From: Anaerolineae bacterium
Lineage (GTDB): Bacteria > Chloroflexota > Anaerolineae > DUEN01
Direction: 5' to 3'
Length of the DNA: 5,001 nucleotides
Assembly: GCA_021159845.1 (NCBI GenBank)
Contig: JAGHDS010000034.1
Span: 1-5,001, forward strand
The notes below the pieces were generated by a model, which was not told the DNA's origin, did no database searches, and was given only the letters and a program-made list of their open reading frames with translations. Position numbers and translations under genes: made by a program. This document shows, one piece after another, positions 1-5,001 of the stretch. Numbering within the stretch: position 1 is the first letter of the stretch; the number at the start of each line of letters is the position of its first letter.

Positions 1-1
1 A

Positions 2-238
2 GAGGCTGTGTTCTGGATCGTGGCCACGTACTCCAGGTGTCAGGTCATCTTCCATCACGACGCTCCCGTAGAGACGAGAGAGAGGTTCGAGCGCGGCTAT
101 CGCCAACTGCTCGGCGACCTTGGCATCACTTCGCTCACCGATCTTCAACGACGTGGGGAGCAGGTCAGGGCGTCCTTGCCTCATGTTTGGGAGAGGACAG
201 AGGCCATCATAGCAGCCAATCGAGAGATCAGAGCATAG
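2..238 (+). CDS. 3' end of an unrecognised protein-coding gene (5'-truncated by the window)
   Basis: An open frame enters from the left edge (first complete codons GAG GCT at 2-7) and ends at TAG 236-238, leaving 78 C-terminal residues. The GTG at 8-10 has no Shine-Dalgarno visible in the seven bases before it and the frame is open upstream, so I read this as the tail of a longer gene, not a small complete one. A short hydrophobic stretch (FWIVATYS) is followed by a charged, mostly helical-looking tail rich in Arg and Glu. I see no signature motif, metal site or membrane helix that identifies a family, and I assign no function. It lies on the same strand as the SDR gene 72 bp downstream, but a hairpin lies between them, so co-transcription is uncertain. 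Confidence 0.6.
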   Translation, partial: EAVFWIVATYSRCQVIFHHDAPVETRERFERGYRQLLGDLGITSLTDLQRRGEQVRASLPHVWERTEAIIAANREIRA

Positions 239-247
239 AGGGCACAC

Positions 248-273
248 CGTCGGCGCGTTTCCTCGCGCCGACG
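248..273 (+). terminator. GC-rich 10-bp hairpin, possible terminator of the upstream gene
   Basis: The arms CGTCGGCGCG (248-257) and CGCGCCGACG (264-273) are perfectly complementary and enclose a 6-nt loop (TTTCCT). The hairpin starts 9 nt after the stop codon of the upstream partial gene, a normal place for an intrinsic terminator. The bases after it (CTTATGTAT) are only moderately T-rich, so termination may be weak or factor-assisted. It lies 38 nt before the SDR start. I see no convincing promoter in the remaining spacer. Confidence 0.5.
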
Positions 274-310
274 CTTATGTATCATACGCGAGTGGAGCGG
301 AGGTCTTCTC

Positions 311-1077
311 ATGGGAGTTTTGGACGGAAAGCGAGCGTTGATCACCGGAGCCGCCTCGGGGATCGGGCGGGCGACGGCGCTGCTGTTCGCCCGGGAGGGT
401 GCGGCGGTCTCCGTGGTGGATGTCGACGCGGAGAGGGGACAGGCCGTGGCCCAGGAGATCCTCGACGCCGGCGAGCGCGCCATCTTCATCCAATGCGATG
501 TGACCCGGGCTGAGGACTGTCGGCGGGCTGTGGAACGCACCGTTGAGGAGCTGGGCGGGCTCGATATTCTCTTCAACAACGCGGGCATCATCCGACGGGC
601 GACGGTGCTGGAGACCACTGAGGAGGAGTGGGACCGGGTGATGGCCGTGAACGTCAAGTCGATCTTCCTGATGAGCAAGTACGCCATCCCGGTGATGGCC
701 CAGGCAGGCGGGGTGCCATCGTCAACACAGCCTCGGGGTGGGGGCTCGTCGGCGGGCGCAACGCCGTATCGTACTGCGCCTCCAAGGGAGCCGTGGTGAA
801 CATGACCCGAGCTATGGCGCTGGATCACGGAGATCAGAACATCCGGGTGAACTGCGTCTGCCCGGGCGACACGGATACCCCCATGTTACGGGAGGAGGCG
901 CGGCAGCTCGGCGAGCAGACCGATAAGTTCTTAGCAGAGGCCGCGCGCCGTCCGTTGAAACGCATCGGCAGACCAGAAGACATCGCTCAGGCCGTCCTCT
1001 ACCTCGCCAGCGACGCGGCATCTTTCGTCACCGGCACAGCTCTGGTGGTAGATGGCGGCGGCCTGGCCGGGGGTTGA
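311..1077 (+). pseudogene. Short-chain dehydrogenase/reductase (classical SDR, FabG-like), frameshifted
   Basis: This gene encodes a classical SDR, an NAD(P)H-dependent oxidoreductase of the Rossmann fold. Two overlapping frames give one normal protein if a single G is restored in the G-run at 710-713 (GGC GGG GTG becoming GGC GGG GGT). The repaired protein has 255 residues, the usual SDR length. In repaired numbering it shows TGAASGIG (12-19, cofactor loop), D37 at the end of beta-2 (favouring NAD over NADP), NNAG (89-92), N114, S142, Y155 and K159 (complete catalytic tetrad; S to Y spacing 13 as expected), PG (185-186) and a C-terminal VTGTALVVDGGG. The start is ATG 311, with GGAGG at 299-303 and a 7-nt spacer. 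As written, translation leaves the SDR frame just before the catalytic Ser and stops after residue 162, so the product would lack S142, Y155 and K159. No classic slippery heptamer is present, so an indel (real or sequencing) is likelier than programmed frameshifting. The substrate cannot be told; FabG-like reductases, sugar dehydrogenases and other SDRs share these motifs. Confidence 0.85.
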
Positions 1078-1093
1078 CGATAGTTCGCGCCGT

Positions 1094-1122
1094 TTGACAC
1101 CACCCCAGGCTAGAGCTATAAT
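1094..1122 (+). promoter_or_regulatory. Consensus sigma70-type promoter for the T-box/valS transcript
   Basis: TTGACA (1094-1099) and TATAAT (1117-1122) are both perfect matches to the housekeeping consensus and are separated by the optimal 17 nt. Transcription should start near 1129-1130, just before T-box Stem I. The promoter begins 17 nt after the SDR stop codon. No terminator is seen between the SDR gene and this promoter, so SDR read-through would also enter the riboswitch. Confidence 0.9.
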
Positions 1123-1329
1123 CTCCTTGTCAATGAGAGATAACGGCTGGGAACCGGAGGAGTAGGCGGTACGCAGTCGCCAGAGAGGCGAGGTCGTCGG
1201 CTGGAAGCCTCGCTCGATGAGCGCCGCCGAAGGTCGCCGGGGAGCTGGCTGCCTGAAGCCCAAGTAGGGAAGCCCGGGTTTGCCCGTTACAGCACAGAGC
1301 GGACAAGGCGTATCGCGCGTCTCGTCAAG

Positions 1330-1364
1330 CAAGGTGGTACCGCGGGAGGGCCCTCTCGTCCTTG
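1330..1364 (+). promoter_or_regulatory. T-box antiterminator element
   Basis: The lower helix A1 pairs CAAGG (1330-1334) with CCTTG (1360-1364), five perfect pairs. The canonical 7-nt bulge TGGTACC (1335-1341) follows. Helix A2 pairs GCGGG (1342-1346) with CTCGT (1355-1359), including two G-U pairs. The 3' strands of both helices (1355-1364) overlap the 5' arm and loop of the terminator hairpin, so the two structures exclude each other, as T-box antitermination requires. Confidence 0.88.
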
Positions 1365-1380
1365 TGGCGAGAGGGTTTTT
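1351..1380 (+). terminator. Regulated Rho-independent terminator of the valS T-box
   Basis: CCCTCTCG (1351-1358) pairs perfectly with CGAGAGGG (1368-1375). The stem can extend by a U-G and a C-G pair (1359/1367 and 1360/1366) to leave a 5-nt loop, and it is followed directly by TTTTT (1376-1380). This is the default off-structure when charged tRNA-Val prevails. Confidence 0.93.
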
Positions 1381-1563
1381 CGTTGGGGACCAGGAACCGG
1401 GTGGCGCCGCACTCAACCGTGGAAGCCACGGAGCCGCCGCAACCACAACATATCGTATTGAACCTGACATCAGACACTGTATATAGGGGAGATACGCATA
1501 TCACCTCGACATACCACGGTTAGGCCCAGACTGCCAGGGATTATACATGAGGGAAGGAGCGTG
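1381..1563 (+). other. Long leader segment between T-box terminator and valS start
   Basis: This is a non-coding stretch of about 180 nt. It contains a compound hairpin at 1401-1440: an outer helix GTGGCG/CGCCGC (1401-1406 with 1435-1440, one wobble) and an inner helix CCGTGG/CCACGG (1417-1422 with 1426-1431). A second copy of CCACGGTT (1514-1521) could pair instead with AACCGTGG (1415-1422). GGGTGGCGCCGC (1399-1410) resembles a T-box core. No convincing gene is seen apart from a 5-codon ORF just before valS (1547-1564). Confidence 0.5.
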
Positions 1564-1566
1564 ATG
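1555..1566 (+). promoter_or_regulatory. valS ribosome-binding site and start choice
   Basis: AGGAG (1555-1559) lies in a longer purine run, GGGAAGGAG (1551-1559). The in-frame GTG at 1561 is only 1 nt from AGGAG, too close for efficient initiation. The adjacent ATG at 1564 has 4 nt of spacing from AGGAG and more from the upstream GG-rich part. ATG 1564 is therefore the preferred start. Confidence 0.7.
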
Positions 1567-4284
1567 GCTGATCAGAAAGAGATGCCCAAGACGTACGACC
1601 CACAAGCGTTTGAACAACAGCTTTACGACTGGTGGGAAGCCCAGGGATACTTCAAACCGGAAACGCAATTCGCCAAAGGGTTGGCCAGCCGAGACCAGAA
1701 ACCCTTCGTGATCTCCATGCCCCCACCCAATGTGACAGGGGCACTGCACCTGGGGCACGCCATGACAGCCGCGGTCGAGGATCTGATGATCCGCTATCAT
1801 CGCATGAAGGGTGTACCCACACTGTGGGTACCCGGAACCGACCACGCGGGGATCGCCACGCAGAACGTGGTGGAACGCCAACTGGCCCAGGAGGGGTTGA
1901 CCCGCCATGATCTGGGGCGCGAGAAGTTCATAGAGCGAGTGTGGCAATGGAAAGAGGAATACGGCGCCCGGATCACAGAGCAACACCGCCGGCTGGGCGT
2001 GAGCTGTGACTGGGATCGGGAACGGTTCACCCTGGACGAGGGGCTATCCCGCGCCGTTCGCACCGCCTTCGTCACCCTATACAAGGAAGGCCTGATCTAT
2101 CGCGGCACCTATCTGGTGAACTGGTGCCCCCGCTGCGAGTCCGCCATCTCCGACCTGGAGGTAGAACACCAAGAGGAGGACGGCCATCTCTGGTATGTGC
2201 GCTATCCGCTCATCAGCGACGAATGGGATGGGCCACGCGCCGAGTGGGGATCGGGCCGCTGGGCGGAGGGGGCGACCGAGTTCATCCAGGTGGCGACCAC
2301 CCGGCCGGAGACGATCCTGGGCGATACGGCGGTGGCTGTGCATCCCGAGGATGAGCGATATACCCAGACGGTGGGGCACGTGGCCGTGCTGCCAGCCATC
2401 GGCCGTCGAATCCCCATCATCGCCGATGAGGCGGTGGACCCGGAGTTCGGCACCGGAGCGGTGAAGGTGACCCCAGCCCACGACCCCACCGATTATGAGA
2501 TCGGCCAACGTCACGGGCTGGAACAGATCGACGTGATGACGGACACGGGGAAGATGAACGAGAAGGCCGGTCCTTACGCCGGGCTGGACCGCTTCGTCTG
2601 CCGCGAGCGACTGGTGGCCGACCTGGAGAAGGAAGGGCTGCTGGTAAAGGTGGAGCCACATCGCCACGCCATTGGACATTGCCAGCGCTGCGGCACGGTC
2701 ATCGAGCCGCGCATCTCCACCCAATGGTTCGTGAAGATCAAGCCCCTGGCCGAGAAGGCGATGGAAGCCGTGCGTGACGGCCGCATCCGCATCATCCCGG
2801 AACGATTCGAGCGCGTCTACTTCAACTGGATGGAGAACATCCGGGACTGGTGCATCAGCCGCCAGCTCTGGTGGGGGCACCGCATCCCTGTGTGGTACTG
2901 CAAGGATTGCGGCGGGATGACGTGCGAGATCACAGATCCCACCGAGTGCGCCCACTGCGGCAGCAAGAACATCGAGCAGGATCCGGATGTGCTGGACACC
3001 TGGTTCTCGTCCGGGCTATGGCCGTTCAGCACCCTGGGATGGCCTGAGGAGACCGAGGACTACAAATACTTCTACCCAACCAGCGTACTGGAGACAGCCT
3101 ACGACATCCTGTTCTTCTGGGTGGCTCGCATGATCATGATGGGGCTCCATTTCACAGACAAGCCCCCCTTTGAAGTGGTGTACCTGCACGGCCTTATCCG
3201 AGATGCCCAAGGGCGCAAGATGAGCAAGTCGCTGGGCAACGCGCTGGACCCCGTGGAGCTCATCAACGAATACGGCTGCGACGCGCTGCGATTCACCCTG
3301 ATGACCTCCAGCACACCCGGCAACGACATCAAACTCGACGAGAAGAAGGTCGAGGGCGCTCGTAATTTCGCGAACAAGGTGTGGAACGCGGCCCGCTTTG
3401 TGATCACCAATCTGGATGACACGGCGCCAGTGGCGGAGATGAGCCCAGACGAACCGGGCCTCACCCTGGCCGACCGCTGGATCATCAGCCGCTATCACCG
3501 ACTGGTGAGCGAGGTCACGGACATGATGGAGTCATACCAGTATGGCGAGGCCGGCCGCCGGATCTATGAGTTCCTATGGGGCGAGTTCTGCGACTGGTTC
3601 ATCGAGATCGCCAAGATTCGGCTGTACGGCGAGGACGACTTCGCCAGAGAAACGGTCCGACGAGTGCTGGTATATGTGCTAGAGCACACATTGCGCCTGC
3701 TACACCCGTTCATGCCCTTTGTAACCGAGGCGATCTGGCAACAGGTACCACACGAGGGAGAGGCGTTGATCATCGCCCGCTGGCCAGAGCCAGGGCCCAC
3801 GGACGAGACGGCTGAGGCACAGATGGGCCTGGTGCAGGAGATCGTGCGAGGAATCCGAAACGCCCGCGCCGAATACGATGTGCAGCCTGGACGGCGGATC
3901 GCTGCTCTGATCAACGCGGGCGACGCATTGGATCTACTGCAATCGCAACGAGACGTGTTGGCGATGCTCGCCCGGCTCGATCCCGAGCAGCTAACCATCG
4001 AGGAGTCCATACCGGCTCCCAAGCAGGCGGTGACCATCGTGGCTGGGCAGGCGACGGTGTACCTGCCACTGGCCGGCATGGTAGACCTGGATGCAGAGCG
4101 AGAGCGGCTCAACAAGGCTATGGAGAGCGTGCGAAAGGACATCGCTCGCAGCGAGAAGCTGCTAAGTAATGAAGGGTTCCGCAACAAAGCCCCGGCTGAG
4201 GTGATCGCCCGGGAAGAGGCGAAGCTGGCGGAGCTGAAGAGTCGGCTGACCCGACTGAAGGAACGGCTAGCGCTACTCGGATAG
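1564..4284 (+). CDS. valS: Valyl-tRNA synthetase (class Ia, cytoplasmic)
   Basis: This enzyme attaches valine to tRNA-Val using ATP and removes mischarged threonine through its editing domain. From ATG 1564 it has 906 residues, within the bacterial ValRS range (B. subtilis about 880, E. coli about 950). The class I ATP site HLGH is at 62-65 inside the PPPNVTGALHLGH block. The CP1 editing domain spans roughly 190-345, with TTRPET at 245-250 and TPAHD at 303-307. WWGHRIPVWYC is followed by a CxxC pair (446/449) and a second CxxC (462/465), a likely zinc knuckle, then TWFSSGLWPF from 479. KMSKS is at 552-556. The helical anticodon-binding domain begins near 637 (DRWIISRYHRL). The C-terminal 839-906 is the charged coiled-coil arm typical of ValRS that contacts tRNA. 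All catalytic signatures are intact and there is no frameshift. It is controlled by the upstream T-box and lies 28 nt before a LysE-type exporter gene. The identity is certain, and the GUC specifier supports it independently. Confidence 0.98.
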   Translation: MADQKEMPKTYDPQAFEQQLYDWWEAQGYFKPETQFAKGLASRDQKPFVISMPPPNVTGALHLGHAMTAAVEDLMIRYHRMKGVPTLWVPGTDHAGIATQNVVERQLAQEGLTRHDLGREKFIERVWQWKEEYGARITEQHRRLGVSCDWDRERFTLDEGLSRAVRTAFVTLYKEGLIYRGTYLVNWCPRCESAISDLEVEHQEEDGHLWYVRYPLISDEWDGPRAEWGSGRWAEGATEFIQVATTRPETILGDTAVAVHPEDERYTQTVGHVAVLPAIGRRIPIIADEAVDPEFGTGAVKVTPAHDPTDYEIGQRHGLEQIDVMTDTGKMNEKAGPYAGLDRFVCRERLVADLEKEGLLVKVEPHRHAIGHCQRCGTVIEPRISTQWFVKIKPLAEKAMEAVRDGRIRIIPERFERVYFNWMENIRDWCISRQLWWGHRIPVWYCKDCGGMTCEITDPTECAHCGSKNIEQDPDVLDTWFSSGLWPFSTLGWPEETEDYKYFYPTSVLETAYDILFFWVARMIMMGLHFTDKPPFEVVYLHGLIRDAQGRKMSKSLGNALDPVELINEYGCDALRFTLMTSSTPGNDIKLDEKKVEGARNFANKVWNAARFVITNLDDTAPVAEMSPDEPGLTLADRWIISRYHRLVSEVTDMMESYQYGEAGRRIYEFLWGEFCDWFIEIAKIRLYGEDDFARETVRRVLVYVLEHTLRLLHPFMPFVTEAIWQQVPHEGEALIIARWPEPGPTDETAEAQMGLVQEIVRGIRNARAEYDVQPGRRIAALINAGDALDLLQSQRDVLAMLARLDPEQLTIEESIPAPKQAVTIVAGQATVYLPLAGMVDLDAERERLNKAMESVRKDIARSEKLLSNEGFRNKAPAEVIAREEAKLAELKSRLTRLKERLALLG

Positions 4285-4312
4285 AACAACAGGGCCTAAA
4301 ACAGGGGATCTC

Positions 4313-4924
4313 GTGATTGGATACTTGCTACAAGGGATTACGCTAGGAATCTCGGCCGCCGCAATGCCAGGGCCGTTCCAGGCTTTCCTGCTCGCACAAA
4401 CCCTGCAACACGGGTGGAAACGCACACTGCCGGCAACCCTGGCCCCGCTCTTCAGCGATGGCCCCATCATTGCGCTGGTGCTCTTCATCCTGACTCAGAC
4501 ACCCGAGTGGCTTCTGCGCTCGATCCGAATAGCCGGGGGCATCTTCATCCTTTATCTGGCATTCGGAGCCTACCAGACGGCCCGTCAGCCTTGCATCGGC
4601 GAGCGCTCTCAAAGCCCCCGGCCCCGAAGCCTGACCAAAGCCGCGGTGATGAACCTTCTCAATCCCAACCCCTACCTTTTCTGGGGAGCTGTCGCCGGCC
4701 CTATCCTGTTAGAGGGGTGGCGCCGCTCGGCCGGGTTAGGCATCAGCTTCATAACCAGCTTCTACGGAGCAATGGTCGGCGGATCCGCTGCCCTGGTGAT
4801 CCTGTTCGCCACCGCCAGCCAGATCGGCTCTCAAACTCGCCGCTTACTCATCTGGGCATCGGCGCTCGCTCTGCTGGTCTTCGGCCTCTACCAACTCTGG
4901 ACGGGAATCACGCCAGGACACTAG
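4313..4924 (+). CDS. LysE/RhtB-family amino-acid exporter (inner-membrane transporter)
   Basis: This is a 203-residue, very hydrophobic protein with about six predicted membrane segments (roughly 2-30, 40-62, 67-88, 113-134, 143-169 and 178-199). Length and topology fit the LysE/RhtB superfamily, which exports amino acids across the cytoplasmic membrane. Family-like features are the N-terminal PGP (19-21) in the first helix and NLLNPNPYLFW (114-124), which corresponds to the NPK-type motif before the fourth helix. The loop at 91-109 is basic and should be cytoplasmic. The start is GTG 4313, with AGGGGA at 4303-4308 and only 4 nt of spacing. A downstream TTG (4325) is a weaker alternative. The gene begins 28 nt after the valS stop with no terminator or promoter seen between them, so it probably shares the T-box-controlled transcript. 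The substrate is unknown; branched-chain amino acids are only a guess from context. The last codons and stop lie inside the long inverted repeat that follows. Confidence 0.85.
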   Translation: MIGYLLQGITLGISAAAMPGPFQAFLLAQTLQHGWKRTLPATLAPLFSDGPIIALVLFILTQTPEWLLRSIRIAGGIFILYLAFGAYQTARQPCIGERSQSPRPRSLTKAAVMNLLNPNPYLFWGAVAGPILLEGWRRSAGLGISFITSFYGAMVGGSAALVILFATASQIGSQTRRLLIWASALALLVFGLYQLWTGITPGH

Positions 4925-5001
4925 AGCCAGGGAACGCAACCTTGAAGCCCGACCTTTTCAGAGGTCGGGCTTCAAGGTTGCGTTCCCTGGCTCTAGTGTC
5001 C
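4916..5001. repeat. Perfect 40-bp inverted repeat with 6-nt loop, reaching the window edge
   Basis: The left arm (4916-4955) and right arm (4962-5001) are exact reverse complements over all 40 bases, with TTTCAG (4956-4961) between them. The left arm starts at the glycine codon two before the exporter stop, so it includes coding sequence. The inner part, AAGCCCGACC (4945-4954) with GGTCGGGCTT (4963-4972), looks like the core of an ordinary intrinsic terminator, but no T-tract follows because the symmetry simply continues. It may be a terminator hairpin enlarged by a fold-back assembly artefact, or a true extended palindrome. Confidence 0.95.
4943..4974 (+). terminator. Probable terminator core of the valS-exporter transcript
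   Basis: The GC-rich inner stem of the inverted repeat lies about 20 nt after the exporter stop codon: CTTGAAGCCCGACCT pairs with its exact complement around a TTTCAG loop. Position and composition fit an intrinsic terminator, possibly acting in both directions. The expected downstream T-run is missing in this sequence, which lowers confidence and is itself a hint of fold-back. Confidence 0.5.

Larger units (their letters stand above)
1130..1380 (+). ncRNA. T-box riboswitch leader of valS (tRNA-Val sensing, transcriptional type)
   Basis: This cis-acting leader RNA has the standard T-box order. Stem I carries AGTA (1161-1164, 5' side of the specifier loop), AGAGAGG (1182-1188) and GGCTGGAAG (1199-1207) in its distal part. 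GGCGG (1165-1169) pairs with CCGCC (1224-1228), and CCGG (1154-1157) pairs with CCGG (1237-1240). These helices bracket an internal loop whose 3' side is GAAG-GTC-G (1229-1236). I read GTC (1233-1235) as the specifier, a valine codon that matches the downstream gene. A Stem III-like hairpin pairs CCGTT (1284-1288) with AGCGG (1298-1302). The T-box sequence AAGGTGGTACCGCG lies at 1331-1344. Its TGGT (1335-1338) would pair with an ACCA acceptor end, fitting the A discriminator usual in tRNA-Val. An intrinsic terminator follows. Uncharged tRNA-Val should promote antitermination. The outer Stem I boundaries are approximate because they were folded by eye. Confidence 0.93.

Noticed and set aside
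700..720. Programmed -1 ribosomal frameshift in the SDR gene
   Set aside because: No slippery heptamer in the correct phase is present, and SDR proteins are not known to use recoding. A one-base indel in a G-run is simpler.
181..828. 215-codon open frame on the minus strand
   Set aside because: It lies antisense to the SDR gene, whose motifs are unmistakable on the + strand. The translation is low-complexity and rich in Ser and Arg, typical of an antisense shadow in GC-rich DNA.
1280..1486. 68-codon + strand frame across the T-box terminator
   Set aside because: It overlaps the T-box core, antiterminator and terminator, has no ribosome-binding site that stands out, and has no protein-like motifs.
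2077..2955. 292-codon open frame on the minus strand
   Set aside because: It is fully antisense to intact valS coding sequence. It shows no recognisable domain and is an expected shadow of GC-rich codon use.
3564..4289. 241-codon minus-strand frame very rich in Ser and Arg
   Set aside because: It is antisense to the ValRS anticodon-binding domain and coiled coil. Its Ser/Arg-rich composition mirrors the Glu/Arg/Ala codons of valS.
4916..5001. Terminal inverted repeat of an insertion sequence
   Set aside because: The two arms are separated by only 6 nt, so there is no room for a transposase. No transposase fragment or target-site duplication is visible nearby.

Overview
The window is GC-rich bacterial DNA with all supported genes on the + strand. 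Its centrepiece is a valyl-tRNA synthetase gene (valS) preceded by a consensus sigma70-type promoter and a full transcription-terminating T-box riboswitch. T-box control of valS, Shine-Dalgarno starts, high GC and the ValRS sequence style suggest a GC-rich Chloroflexota or a deep-branching GC-rich Gram-positive lineage. This placement is an inference from general character, and no marker in the window fixes it.

Layout. Positions 2-238 hold the 3' end of an unrecognised gene. It is followed by a 10-bp GC-rich hairpin (248-273) that may be its terminator. Positions 311-1077 encode a classical short-chain dehydrogenase/reductase (SDR). It has every expected motif, but one missing G in a G-run at 710-713 splits it into two frames. 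It is either a recent pseudogene or a sequencing/assembly error. At 1094-1122 lies TTGACA-N17-TATAAT, followed by the T-box leader (about 1130-1380). The leader has Stem I with a GUC (Val) specifier, a Stem III-like hairpin, the T-box sequence with a UGGU acceptor-pairing bulge, and mutually exclusive antiterminator and terminator hairpins. A long 180-nt spacer (1381-1563) separates the terminator from valS. It contains a compound hairpin and a second, degenerate T-box-like motif. valS runs to 4284. After 28 nt comes a LysE/RhtB-type amino-acid exporter (4313-4924), probably in the same transcript.

How it fits together. Uncharged tRNA-Val should pair with the specifier and with the UGGU bulge, stabilise the antiterminator and allow transcription of valS and, by read-through, the exporter gene. 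The exporter's inclusion in a valine-starvation regulon is counter-intuitive.

The right edge (4916-5001) is a perfect 40-bp inverted repeat with a 6-nt loop. It begins inside the last codons of the exporter and ends exactly at the window edge. It may be a terminator enlarged by fold-back assembly, or a real large hairpin; flanking sequence would decide. I see no tRNA or rRNA gene, CRISPR array, insertion sequence or recognisable novel multi-gene system in this window.
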